Assembly: GCF_023159225.1 (NCBI RefSeq)
Contig: NC_063166.1
Location: forward strand, 46,555,149 to 46,619,148
Direction of reading: 5' to 3'
Length of the DNA stretch: 64,000 nucleotides
From: Perognathus longimembris pacificus
Lineage: Eukaryota > Chordata > Mammalia > Rodentia > Heteromyidae
Of this stretch, positions 46,561-57,122 are shown one piece after another. The notes below the pieces were generated by a model that was not told where the DNA came from, made no database searches, and saw only the letters and a program-made list of their open reading frames with translations. A program made the translations under genes and the position numbers. Position 1 is the stretch's first letter. Every line of letters starts with the position of its first letter.

Positions 46561-47025
46561 TTAAGCAGGATGCTGGGGACTGTCTGAGCCTGACTTAGGG
46601 CTCTTCAAGAACTCTTCAGGTTGATGCATCTTCTCATGGAGTTCTTTGTATCAGGCTGCTAGGTTCAGGAGAAAGCTCTTCACACGATTCTGCAGATGAG
46701 GCCGTCCCAAGATGGTGATTTCAGCCACTGTGCCAGGGGCCACCTTGGTCACATGCACCAAAGCCTGAATCAGCCATTCCAGTTGGTAGATGATGGCTTG
46801 GTTTGGACAAAAGATCTTATCTGCCAGCCAAACCTTCAGGTAGAACACCAGAGGGTGGCTCATTTCCTCCACGGGAAACCACCAAGGCCGGATGCAAACC
46901 TGGGGTCATAGAAGTGGGGCCCCAAGCTGCCTCTCCTGGGTGGAAGACCGCGGCTGTCCACCCTGTCCAGTTGTATTAGGCACCATGTGTTTGGCCATAG
47001 TGGACCCAAGGCCTAGAGGATCCAT
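46561..47025 (-). pseudogene. OOEP: OOEP-like processed pseudogene
   Basis: OOEP is a KH-like protein of the subcortical maternal complex, needed in oocytes and early embryos. On the minus strand one frame of 155 codons runs from a possible ATG (MDPLGLGSTM) to a TAA. Its core reads IRPWWFPVEEMSHPLVFYL, then VWLADKIF, AEITILGRPHLQNRVKSFLL, with a tail ending SDSPQHPA. This matches the human OOEP protein as I remember it (RPWWFPVQELRDPLVFYL, FGRPRVQNRVKSMLL, end SPQDPVA) in order and total length (about 149 residues). There is no intron although the parent gene has several, so it is a retrocopy. Two in-frame TGA codons (46906-46908 and 46651-46653) break it, the second where the parent has Trp; no frameshift is present. 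The N-terminal part matches poorly, so the start is uncertain. No clear poly-A tail or target duplication was found. Confidence 0.86.
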
Positions 47026-49525
47026 GACAGAGAGGCCCAGCTGCTGGTTAATGTGTATTTAAGAGATGCAGAGTATTAATTCGATACATGAGTACAAAGT
47101 ACAATGAAAATATCACACCACTTAGTAATTGCATTGTCTTAAACATTTTTCAATTTTTTTACTGATCTCATAGTTCTGCGTATTTTTGAGGTACTACCTG
47201 AGTCACTTCTTAAGTGAAAAGAAAAATGTGAATTTTGACATGACTATTTTGATGATCCTAATAATCTCTGGAGAGCAGTTTTACCATGGCTTGCTTGTTT
47301 TTTGCTTTTCTTCTTTTCCTTCTTCCCTTTTATTGAAAACACTGTGACTAACTTGACATCAACATTTTTTAAAGACTTTTCTAAACTTTAATAATTTTGA
47401 TTAGGAAAACAGTGTACAATTTCAGTCAAGAGCTGTTGAGTATTCATCCTCATAAATCCACCAATGCTTGGCAGAGCCTCTTCCATCTATTCCTTCTTCT
47501 CTTCAGCTTTCCTGTCTCTGTAGAGAACAGGACAGAACATACCCTCCACAGAGGACACAATCCCACCACTGGGGCCTCCTGTTTCTTTTCAAGTCACAGT
47601 TTCTCCCACCTGCTATAGGATGAGTTACTTGAAATTCTTACACCATCCACCCATCCTGTTCCCTTTCTCTCAGCACCATTCTCTGGCAAGTAAGTCTGTC
47701 TTTCAGGTATAAAAACTGCACTATCAGCTACCTTACAAGCATTAGGTCTAGGGGTGAGTATAGTGCTTTGAGAGAGAGAAGAAACAATGAGAAAATGCTG
47801 ATAGTCGCCTCTATTTAACACAGTTTCCTTGGGGCCATGCATTTCGGGTTGGAAATATTCCCCTGATAGAATGGCATGCTCACTTTTATTTGCAGGTTAC
47901 TGAGAGAAGGCCTCAGACCTCATAGCATTGTTTCAACCCCACCATTTCCAGAGATTTGAGCTGTAGTGAACATTCTGAAGTCTGTCATTAACTCAAAAGG
48001 CTCAATATTTCCTCATAGCTATGAATAATAATTCGTTGAATGCTTCAGGTGTTGCGGTCACTAAGAATAGGAGGAAACTCAAATACCCCCAACTGTTAAA
48101 TATTGTAATTTTATAAAGATAATACCACACAAGTTAATTTGTTAAAAATGTTGCTGGGCTCATTAAACATAGTGACTTCACAGCCAAATAGCACTGCTTC
48201 CTGAAATATTGAACAAATATTGATGTTCTGATCACAGCACTGTTGTGCTTAGAATCCGAGTGGAGATGGGTCGGCCTTTCCTCTCACACAGCTCAGTGAT
48301 GTCCTAAAGTGACTGACACATCTGGAAATTGAACCAGAACTCGTGGGACTGAAAAATAGATTGCGAAATCTTGGGACATTGGCTAGTGGCCATTTTTCCA
48401 TTTTGAAGGTGGGAATTCTGTTCTGTTCGAGAAAAATAAACTACTAAATTTGATAATAAGAAGCCACTTTTTAAGTTTACAGCTACATATTCTTGAAAAG
48501 AATCCATCTACCTCTTTAACAATCTGTTTCTCATCTGTACAATAAGGATATTAACACCTGCCTATCTGAGAATTGTGCAGATCTATTGAAACGGAAAGGA
48601 AAAGCTTTATAAACCACAAACAACAATTGAAGTAACATCATCATCGATTGAAAGTGAAGATGGAAGAAAAACCACCACAAAGGACATTTTTACAGCCAGC
48701 TGTTCATTTGGAGCTAAGGGTGATTTTCACTCTATTCTGTCAATCTGTGGATTGACTATTTTAAAAGATTTAGAAGCATATGGAAAGGTTTTTATCTTGT
48801 GGACCTGTCTAGTTCTCCAATATAACCACTAAGTAGTTGGAAACATCTTTTCCTCCTTCCGCAGTAGTTACACTACATTTCTGCACTTGAGAAGAACCAG
48901 GGAGATGCTGAGTTTGCCCTCTACATGACCCCAGGGCTCTGTCATTTTTTTTTTTTTTTTTTTGCCTTGGAGCATGCTCACCTTTAGATATGAAGAAATT
49001 GAAATCTGTCAGATGGATGAAGGTGATGTTAAACATTGAATCATCACCAGTCCCTCAGCGAGGCTTGTTGTTTCAAACAGAATGTTTTAATATTTTTTTC
49101 ACTTTTAAAAGTTCCAGTGAAAGACAATTACTTCACTACCCATGATTCATCCACTTTAGGCTGTCATTAATATGTAAGTTTGAGAATGAAGCTGACAGGC
49201 AAAGAGCGCTGAGTCATTCATGTGGTGCTGAAAAAATGGCTACATAATTTTTATCACTTAATTGTTTTCAGGATCTGGAACCAAAGATCCCCTTAAGTCT
49301 ATGGAATATGCAGTTGTTTTTCCTCAAGCTTTGTGGACCTCTTTGAACCTTTTGATTTCTGTTGTTGCCTTTCTCTGTTTGAGGCTCCTGGCTCACTGTA
49401 AACAGTTCATTTGTGTTTTCATAGAGATGTGTGTCAGCTCACAGTAGGATGTATTCATTTCTAGAAGCTAAAAATAATTTAAATTAATTGTTACCAAATA
49501 TAATATGGTATTCTGTTGTTTTATG
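47026..49525. other. Unique DNA with a MIR and possible conserved element
   Basis: No gene is recognised. A plus-strand MIR lies at about 48515-48640 (CTGTTTCTCATCTGTACAAT, AGGATATTAACACCTGCC). A T18-20 run lies near 48944-48963. The stretch around 49090-49260 is non-repetitive and carries CATTAATATG and GCGCTGAGTCATTC (resembling a MAF/AP-1 site). Open frames of 60-82 residues on both strands lack domains. Confidence 0.45.
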
Positions 49526-49652
49526 TTCCTGTTTTGAGACAGTCTTGATATGTTACCTATGCTGGTATCAAACCCCCTAGATTCAAGGGATCCTCTATCT
49601 CAGACTACCAAGTAGCTGGGATTATAGGTTTATGCCATCACACTCGTCCTAA
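49526..49652 (-). mobile_element. B1/7SL-like SINE monomer
   Basis: GTTTTGAGACAGTCTTGATA, ATGCTGGTATCAAACCCCC and AAGTAGCTGGGATTATAGG are the inverted 7SL-derived signature (B1/Alu type), about 125 bp, without a tRNA-like right half. Confidence 0.85.
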
Positions 49653-49798
49653 TATAGAAACTGATTTCTAGTTTTGAATTGAATTATGAAGTTATGAGAG
49701 CGGAATTATAAACTAGCATCCTTAAAATAACTGCAACTCCTATATGGATACTTATCATTAATATTTAATTCATTTTTATTTTAAAATTTCAGCAATTT

Positions 49799-50045
49799 GC
49801 CAGGCACCAGTGGCTCACTCTATAATCCTAGCTATTCAGGAAGCTGAAATCTGGGCATCACTGTTCAAAGCCAGCCTTAGCAAGAAAACACATGATACTC
49901 TTATCTCCAATAAACTACCAACAAGCAGGAAGTAGATTGTGGCTCAAGTGGTAGAGCACTAAGCTTGAGCAAAATAATCTCAGAGACAGCAACCAGGCTC
50001 TGAGTTCAAGCCCCATAACTGGTACACACACAGAACACACACAAA
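49799..50045 (+). mobile_element. 7SL/tRNA composite SINE, complete
   Basis: GCCAGGCACCAGTGGCTCAC, ATCCTAGCTATTCAGGAAG, TTCAAAGCCAGCCTTAGC, GATTGTGGCTCAAGTGGTAG and CTGAGTTCAAGCCCC occur in order; the tail is ACACAC-rich. Confidence 0.9.
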
Positions 50046-50368
50046 ATTAAGCAATTATGAAAACTGTGGTTTGAAGAATGCAATAGAAACTGACATCTTA
50101 AAATAAAAATTTTTTCAGTCCTTCAGATGTATTCAATAATACCTAATCAATGATGTCCATTGATAATAATCAAGGCTCCCTAGTGACTGAGGTGAGTCTG
50201 GAAGAATTCAGGTGATGGACATCTCACAGATGACAGCTGGCCTCTGCACAATCTGCACTGGCCTCTGTCTATCGTGTGTTACAGAAAGCTAACTTCTCCC
50301 TCTAGTGAAGTACTACTGGTGCTTTAACTCAGAGGCTCACATACTTACATTCCTTTATTACTTACTGC

Positions 50369-50494
50369 TGTCACTCTACCACTTGAGCCATACCTTTACT
50401 TCTGGCTTTTCACTAGTTAATAGGAGACAAAAGTCTCACATCTCAGCCTTTTGAGTAGCTAGGATGATAGTCATGAGCCACCCTGGTACCAGGC
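50369..50494 (-). mobile_element. Composite SINE fragment
   Basis: Inverted: CTCTACCACTTGAGCCATAC (right half), ACTAGTTAATAGGAGAC (linker), AGCCTTTTGAGTAGCTAGG and GAGCCACCCTGGTACC (7SL half). The tail end of the right half is missing. Confidence 0.8.
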
Positions 50495-50647
50495 TAAAAT
50501 GTCTTATTTGGCTTGTATTTCTTTTTCTTTCTTGGATTTCCCTAGTTTATCACATTTGTTCATTGTTTTGTAGGACCATCTCCTTCTCTGTCTCTTATTT
50601 TGTATACCCTTTAAGACTCTCTTGCTGCTGAATGTTCTTCCCTCTTT

Positions 50648-50859
50648 TTTTTTTTTTTTTTTTTTTTGGCCAGTCCTGGGCCTTGGACTCAGGGCCTGAG
50701 TACTGTCCCTGGCTTCTTCCCGCTCAAGGCTAGCACTCTGCCACTTGAGCCACAGCGCCGCTTCTGGCCGTTTTCTGTATATGTGGTGCTGGGGAATCGA
50801 ACCTAGGGCCTCGTGTATCCGAGGCAGGCACTCTTGCCACTAGGCTATATCCCCAGCCC
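50648..50859 (-). mobile_element. IDL-Geo-type dimeric SINE, young subfamily
   Basis: Inverted dimer with a long T run. Perfect 20-bp duplications CTGAATGTTCTTCCCTCTTT at 50628-50647 and 50860-50879. All young markers are present (CGCTTCTGGCCG, GAATCGAACCTAGGG, CTCGTGTATCCGAGG). A recent insertion by appearance. Confidence 0.96.
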
Positions 50860-50879
50860 CTGAATGTTCTTCCCTCTTT

Positions 50880-52164
50880 ATTTTTCTCTTCTCTTATTTA
50901 TAGACTGCTAGAAGTGCCCACTGTCTTACAACTAAGGGCAACTAGCCTGCTAGGGCCCTGAGGGTAAGCATGATTAAACAGAATGTTGAGTCTTTCTCTA
51001 GAAGGGATGATGCCATCATCAGCTTTCTGTGCCCCACACACCATCCACCCCAAAGATAGTGAGTGAGTGCCATTATGAAGAGGCATTAAAATCAGTATTG
51101 ACTGTATACCTAACATTGTGCCACCCATGTCAGATACAAAATTATCTTAGATCCAGATTTCATAATCTTACATCACACAAATGAAGTTACAGAAGCTTTG
51201 AACACTGTTGCTCAAAGCAATGGAGCAGAAATCTCCTAGGTCCACATGGTCAAGCCTGTGCAAAACTATTTCCCAGACCCTTCCATTGCATCTGGGTCAT
51301 CTCTAACAAACTCTGATTAAGTCAACTTCCACATCTCAAATTGCTCTGTCTTTGTAGACAACTGCTTACACATGGCCTTTGTAGGCCTGAATTACAACAG
51401 AAATTCAAGCTTTTCCTGTTTGGTAGACTTGCTTCCTTATGAATTCAGAATGTACTCCTCTTATGAAGCATTGAAGCTGAATAGCCACATATCTATCCAA
51501 AACAATGGTTGGGGGAATTAAAAATTAGTCTATATTCATTTAAGGATATCTTGTTTAACAAGAACAAGTTAATATATAACAAGTTATAAATATATATGTA
51601 TTTATAATATATATATACATATATATATATTACACACCCATGGAGTGAAATAGCATAGACATGACATATCTGTAAGGTCTCTCTCCTGTTTTGCAAAGGT
51701 AAACCTACACTGGTGCTATGCCACACATGCCCATGTATCTTTCACTATGCTCTAAACAGATACATTCAAGCTGTGCTTCTGTTTATTCATCCTGCCCTAG
51801 CAATAGGCATCTAGAAAAGTGTTATGGGAGAAATGTTTCAATGATTGATAGGGCGTCTCCTATTCAGAGCACAAATCACATTATCTCCAAAGGTGTTCAA
51901 ATCTCTTTTCACCTCAAGCACAGATAATAAATTAAATCTTATAAATACTCTTTGGTTTAAACATTCATTTTGAAGATTAAAGATGTGACCTGGCTTTGTA
52001 TGACTTAGGGAATCATGTATACACTATTCTAGTACAGATGACTGAAGGATGGGAGAAATGCAGCATGATAATCTCTCTTGGAATGTTTTTAATGATATTT
52101 TCATGATTAAATGCAGTGCCTTGAAGAGGAAGCTATCGTTTTTATGTCATGTGGGAAATAGGAT
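50880..52164. other. Unique DNA with an inverted MIR and an AT array
   Basis: At about 51095-51280 a minus-strand MIR is likely (GACTGTATACCTAACATTGTG, then ACACAAATGAAGTTACAGAAG). A TATA-rich tract lies at 51571-51632. No gene is recognised; the frames at 50898 and 51718 have no domain. Confidence 0.5.
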
Positions 52165-52395
52165 CTGACACAGAACAAGAACAGAGGATGTGAATTCAAG
52201 ATCTGTCTTTGCTATTTTCTGTGTCAGGCAGGCAGGGCAAAGTTCATGGCCTTCCTCTCACCTATATAATAGAGGTGAGAACAGTACCTAACTATTAGAA
52301 TTGTCACAAGAACTAAATGTAATGATTCATGCAAAAATCCTTGGCACTGTATCTGATGTGTATTTCAGTTAGGATTCAACAGTTATTTCCCTTTT
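52165..52395 (+). mobile_element. MIR SINE, nearly complete
   Basis: GGATGTGAATTCAAGATCTG, TTTTCTGTGTCAGGCAGGCA, TCACCTATATAATAGAGGTG, AATTGTCACAAGAACTAAATG and CCTTGGCACTGTATCTGATG follow the MIR order (tRNA-related part, CORE, 3' end). An old tRNA-derived SINE shared by mammals. Confidence 0.78.
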
Positions 52396-52640
52396 ATTAC
52401 AGGTACTACAGACCACAAGTTTGGACAGGACAGGAAATGCCTTATGATTTCTTCCAGAGTAGTGTAACAAATATATTTGGAAAATGTTGAGCTGAAAACA
52501 CAGACCTGAAAAGTGTTGCATTCAATAAAGCTCACAAGCCTGAGTTAAGCCAGAAATTTTCAATATTGTATGACCAAGAAAAGCTCCAACGCTGCCTCCT
52601 AAAACTCTGGCATAAATATGCCACAGAAATTAGAATAGCA

Positions 52641-52843
52641 GGGCTGGAAATATGGCCTAGTGGCAAGAGTGCTTGCCTCCTACACATGAAGCTCTCAGTT
52701 CAATTCCCCAGCACCACATATATGGAAAACGGCCAGAAGGGGCGCTGTGGCTCAGGTGGCAGAGTGCTAGCCTTGAGCAGGAAGAAGCCAGGGAAGGTGC
52801 TCAGGCCCTGAGTCCAAGGCCCAGGACTGGCAAAAAAAAAAAA
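52641..52843 (+). mobile_element. IDL-Geo-type dimeric SINE, mixed markers
   Basis: Dimer with GGGCTGGAAATATGGCC, CTCTCAGTTCAATTCC and GAGCAGGAAGAAGCC. Duplications TAGAATAGCA at 52631-52640 and 52844-52853. The markers are intermediate between the older and the young type. Confidence 0.93.
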
Positions 52844-52853
52844 TAGAATAGCA

Positions 52854-53211
52854 AGAGGTGCCTCAAAACAAGCCCTTTTTCAGGGGTAATTCTTATTTGG
52901 AGAAATTTGTTCTTAGTGATAGTGTTATATTGGTATAGAAGTTATTTATTTAATATAATAATTCATGATCATCACTACAGCTTTGGGATAGTGGAGACTG
53001 TAAATAAAATATCTACTTGTATTTAGGCTGCTCTCTCAAAGAAAATCACTGTGAATTTGAAATGGGTGACTTCCTGTATTTTTTCCCCACCAAACTTTTT
53101 ATTTGTATAACTTATGCTAATTTTGCACATGAAAACTTGTCTGTATATTTTCTCCCAATATGTTAATTTATGTCATTATAAACTTTTTAAGAGACATAAC
53201 TTGTTAAAAGT
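52854..53211. other. Unique DNA
   Basis: No gene or repeat is recognised. Confidence 0.4.
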
Positions 53212-53224
53212 CCTATTGTATTTT

Positions 53225-53431
53225 TTTTTTTTTTTTTTTTGCCAGTCCTGGGCCTTGGACTCATGGCCTGAGCACTGTCCCTGGCTTCTTCTCGCTCAAG
53301 GCTAGCACTCTGCCGCTTGAGCCACAGCACCGCTTCTGGCGGTTTTCTGTATATGTGGGGCTGGGGAATCGAACCTAGGGCCTCGTGTATCCGAGGCAGG
53401 CACTCTTGCCACTAGGCCATATCCCCAGCCC
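53225..53431 (-). mobile_element. IDL-Geo-type dimeric SINE, young subfamily
   Basis: Inverted; duplications CCTATTGTATTTT at 53212-53224 and 53432-53444. It carries GAATCGAACCTAGGG and GTGTATCCGAGGCAGG (young) but GGCCATATCCCC (older form at the head), so it is an early member or a mutated copy of the young group. Confidence 0.94.
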
Positions 53432-53773
53432 CCTATTGTATTTTAGTGGATATCTTGTTTCCTAAAAATCAACTGATAAAAACACTTTTATACTTTTACC
53501 AAGCAATGACTCACAAGTAAATATTAACATCAAAATTCTAAAACTTTAAATTTCTAAAGATTTCCTAATTTGAATTATTGAGATTTTTTGGAATCAGACA
53601 TGAAGAGTCATATTTTTATTTATTTATTTTATCAAATCTTTATTTAATGTATTGTTTATGTCCTTAGCAAACCATTATTCACTTGTCAGAGTATGGGTGT
53701 TAGATGTGGTGCTATAGTTGGAAACTAAGGATATAACATCCTAGTGATTTTCCTTGGAAATGTACTATAATTT

Positions 53774-53985
53774 TTTTTTTTTTTTTTTGGCCAGTCCTGG
53801 GGCTTGGACTCAGGGCCTAAGCACTGTCCCTGGCTTCTTTTTTTTTGCTCAAGGCTAGCACTCTGCCACTTGAGCTACAGCACCACTTCTGGCCATTTTC
53901 GGTATATGTGGTGCTGGGGAATTGAACCCAGGGCCTCATGTATACAAGGCAAGCACTCTTGCCACTAGGCCATATCCCCAGCCCC
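53774..53985 (-). mobile_element. IDL-Geo-type dimeric SINE, older subfamily
   Basis: Inverted, with a T run, GGCCAGTCCTGGGGCTTGG, GAATTGAACCCAGGGCC and a head ending CATATCCCCAGCCCC. The right monomer's A-rich block has grown to T9 (complement of AAAAAAAAAGAAGCC). The flanking duplication is obscured by AT-rich sequence. Confidence 0.9.
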
Positions 53986-54244
53986 TAAAATTTTTAATAA
54001 TTTGTTAGACATACATATTACAAGAATTTTCCAGAATCACTGTACCAATTTCCATTATAGGCTATCATAGTTAAAGTCTAAAAGCAATTGTAGACACATA
54101 CAGGAAAATAAATGTTGAAATCGATACTCACAATGTTTTAGATGGACACACACACACACACAGGGAGAGGTATGTGACAATGTATCTGAGTGAAAAAGGT
54201 AACATCACAGATCAATGGATATATCACATTGTTCCTTTTGCATT
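53986..54244. other. Unique DNA with a short (CA)n run
   Basis: A CA run of about 9 units lies at 54145-54162. Nothing else is recognised. Confidence 0.5.
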
Positions 54245-54400
54245 ACAGTGTCTGCCTTTACAGTGCTGGGGATGGATGTCCTTATAATTAAGGCTTGGTC
54301 CTCAGGGTGGCACAATTGGGTGTGATGAGGCCTCAGAGGTATAGGGCCTATGAGAGGCTTTAGGTCATTGGGCATTTGTCTTCAAGGATGCTGTGGAGCC
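54245..54400 (+). mobile_element. MaLR-like LTR, 5' part
   Basis: AGTGTCTGCCTTTACAGTGC, TGGATGTCCTTATAATTAAG, GTGTGATGAGGCCTCAGAG and GAGAGGCTTTAGGTCATTGG follow the order of MaLR LTRs in forward orientation. It is cut at 54400 by L1-C and continues at 56504. The last 17 bases are the L1-C target duplication. The LTR start is approximate. Confidence 0.68.
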
Positions 54401-54584
54401 CAAGTGTTTCTCCTACTCCTTCTTTTAGTGTTTTCAGGGTATCTGTTTTAATTTCGAGGTCTTTGATCCATTTGGAATTGATTTTGGTGCAGGGTGATAT
54501 ATAAGGATCTAGTTTTAGTTTGTTGCATGAGTTGAACCAGTTTTCCCAGCACCATTTGTTAAGGAGGCTATCTTTCTTCCATCC

Positions 54585-54593
<9 letters not shown>

Positions 54594-54615
<22 letters not shown>

Positions 54616-54808
54616 GGCCAGTCCTGGGCCTTGGACTCAGGGCCTGAGCACCGTCCCTGGCTTCTTTTTGCTCAAGGCTAGCACTCTGCCACTTGAGTCA
54701 CAGCGCCACTCCTGGCCATTTTCTGTATATGTGGTGCTGGGGAATTGAACCCAGGGCTTCAAGTATACGAGGCAAGCGCTCTTGCCACTAGGCCATATCC
54801 CCAGCCCC
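54594..54808 (-). mobile_element. IDL-Geo-type SINE nested in the inverted part of L1-C
   Basis: Inverted dimer with a long T run; duplication TCCATCCTATTTTTTT at 54578-54593 and 54809-54824. Older-type markers (GAATTGAACCCAGGGC, TTTTTGCTCAAGG). It is the third layer: MaLR LTR, then L1-C, then this SINE. Confidence 0.94.
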
Positions 54809-55072
54809 TCCATCCTATTTTTTTAGCTCCTTTATCAAAGATTAAGTAGGCATCGTTCTGTGGGTTCATTTCTGGGTCTTCAATTCTGTTCCATTAGTCT
54901 TCAGGCTTGTTTCGGTGCCAATACCAAGGTGTTTTTATTACTATAGCTTTATAATACAGCTTGAAGTTGGGTATTGTAATTCCTTCAGCACTGTTTTTTC
55001 TGCTTAGGATTCTTTTTGCTATTCTGGGTCTTTTATTGTTCCATATTAATTTCTGGATTGCTTCCTTTATTT

Positions 55073-55968
55073 AGGAGAAACACTTGAGCTCCTTAGCACA
55101 GGACAGAACTTCCTTAACAAAGACTCAGAAATGCCACAAATCAAAGAAAGGATGGACAAATGGGACTGCATCAAACTGCAGAGCTTCTGCAGGGCAAAGG
55201 ACATAACTCCCAAGAAAAACAGAAACCCACAGATTGGGAAAAGGTCTTTACCGGCCATCCAACGGACAAAGGCCTCATATCTAAAATATATGCAGAACTA
55301 AGAAAATTATATTCCTCCAAAAAAAACCACAAAAAACCAATACCCCCTCAAAAAGTGGGCTAAAGACTTAAAAAGAGACTTCTCTAATAAGGAAATGAGA
55401 ATGACCAAGAGACATGAAAAAGTACTCTACATCACTGGCCATAAAAGAAATGCAAATCAAAACAACATTGAGATTCCATCTCACCCCAGTAAGAATGTCC
55501 TATATCAAGAAAACTAACAATAACAAATGTTGGAGGGGATGTGGCCAAAAGGGAACCCTACTTCATTGTTGGTGGGAATGTAAACTGGTTCAGTCGCTCT
55601 GGAAAGCGGTATGGAGATTCCTCAGAAGGCTAAACATAGAGCTCCCCTATGACCCAGCAGCCCCACTTTTGGGCATCTACCCAAAAGACCACAAACAAGA
55701 ACACACTAAAGCCTCCAGAACAACAATGTTCATCGCAGCACAATTTGTCATAGCTAAAATATGGAACCAACCCAGATGCCCCTCAGTAGACGAATGGATC
55801 AGGAAAATGTGGTCCATATATACAATGGAATTTTTCGCCTCTATCAGAAAGAATGACATTGCCCCATTCATAAGAAAATGGAAAGACTTGGAAAAAATTA
55901 TACTAAGTGAAGTGAGCCAGACTCAAAAAAACAAGGACTCTATGGTCTCCCACATACGGAATAATTAG
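55073..55968 (+). pseudogene. L1-C ORF2 C-terminal fragment
   Basis: Only the end of ORF2 is present. From 55414 one frame is open for 184 codons to the natural stop: [19 protein letters not shown] (the C-terminal Cys/His knuckle region), then [15 protein letters not shown] and [19 protein letters not shown]. The preceding part (55073-55413) needs frame changes. No endonuclease or reverse transcriptase domain remains in forward orientation, so no activity is expected. Confidence 0.92.
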
Positions 55969-56503
55969 CACAGGTTTAGGCTAGTCACAGCAAAGGATCT
56001 CAAGAGCCCAATAGCTATACCCTCATGAACATATATGATAATGCTAAGTAAAATGAACTCCATGTTATGGAAACGACTGTTATATCACTGTTGTAATTAC
56101 ACTTTCAACATGGCATGTGAAACCAAAGCTTCTATTGTTGATGATCCTCTTGTATCCCCTTCCTGTGGTTGTACCTGTATCACTGTTGTATCACTATCTT
56201 ATCTGAGTACATTGGAAACCACGTATACTGGTATTAGAACTAGGAAAGTGAAAGGGAATACCAAAAATTGAGAGACACAGGATAAAAAGACAAAGGACTA
56301 CAAAAGCAATACTTGCAAAAATGTTAGGTGTAAATCAACTGAACAATTCATGGCGGGAGAGGGAATGTCGGAGGGGAGAGGGAGGAATGAGGGAGGTGGT
56401 AACAAAAAGTACAAGAAATGTATCCAATGCCTAACATATGAAACTGTAACCTCTCTGTACATCAGTTTGACAATAAAAAATTTTTAAAGGATGCTGTAGA
56501 GCC

Positions 56504-56665
56504 TTGGGTATCTTGTTCTTGTCCTTCCTCTTCCATGTGTCTTTGCCAAAGCAATGTTGCCAACAGATTATTACAGGAAACCTCCCAAACTGTCAGCCAA
56601 AATAAACCTTTTCTCTTCAGAAGCTCATTAGCTTATGTGTTTATCCAAATAACAGATACTAACAC
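56504..56665 (+). mobile_element. MaLR-like LTR, 3' part
   Basis: TTGGGTATCTTGTTCTTGTC, AAACCTCCCAAACTGTCAGC, CAAAATAAACCTTTTCTC and TTCAGAAGCTCATTAGC, then AACAGATACTAACACAGG, match the second half of MaLR LTRs including the AATAAA. Joined with 54245-54400 it forms an LTR of about 320 bp. Confidence 0.72.
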
Positions 56666-56795
56666 AGGAAATAAGAGTACTTATTCTCATTCATTAAAAG
56701 ATATGGACATATCAAAATATCACCAGTTGTCCAGTATTATCCATCATTTTAAATGTATTTTTCATAAAATAGTCATCAAAAACAAAATTATCCTG

Positions 56796-56891
56796 GGCCA
56801 GCCAAGGTGGTACCAGCTGTAATCCTAGCACTCAAGGGACTGAAATGGGAGGATGTCAAGGGCAGAATGGGCTACATAGAGAAACCATGTC
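56796..56891 (+). mobile_element. B1/7SL-like SINE
   Basis: GGTACCAGCTGTAATCCTAG and TGGGAGGATGTCAAGGGCAG, ending GAGAAACCATGTCAG, is the head of a forward B1/7SL element. Its 3' tail has become the purine repeat that follows. Confidence 0.82.
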
Positions 56892-56926
<35 letters not shown>

Positions 56927-57122
56927 CAGAGAGACAGAGAGACAGAGAGACAGAGAGACAGACAGAGAGGAAAGAAGAAGAAAGAAGAAGAAGAAGAAGA
57001 AGAAGAAGAAGAAGAAGAAGAAGAAGAAGAAGAAGAAAAAGAAGAAGAAGAAGAAGAATAGAAAAAAGAAAGAAAAGGAAGGAAGGAAGGGGAGAGAGAG
57101 AGAAAGAAAGAAAGAAAGAAAA
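56892..57122 (+). repeat. Compound purine microsatellite (GA)n(GACA)n(GAA)n(GGAA)n
   Basis: Four successive repeat types over about 230 bp, nearly pure purine on the plus strand (mirror-repeat potential). Arg/Glu-rich and Phe/Ser-rich open frames across it are artefacts. Confidence 0.96.

Larger units (their letters stand above)
54401..56486 (+). mobile_element. LINE-1 (L1-C) with a twin-priming 5' inversion
   Basis: The right part (55073-56486) is forward L1: ORF2 end, 3' UTR with a G-rich patch and AATAAA. The left part (54401-55072) is the directly upstream ORF2 sequence in reverse. AGGAGAAACACTTG occurs inverted at 54401-54414 and forward at 55073-55086, so the two halves overlap by 14 bp in the element's own coordinates. 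Target duplications AAGGATGCTGTGGAGCC (54384-54400) and AAGGATGCTGTAGAGCC (56487-56503) flank the whole, one mismatch. This is the product expected from twin priming during target-primed reverse transcription. Confidence 0.93.
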
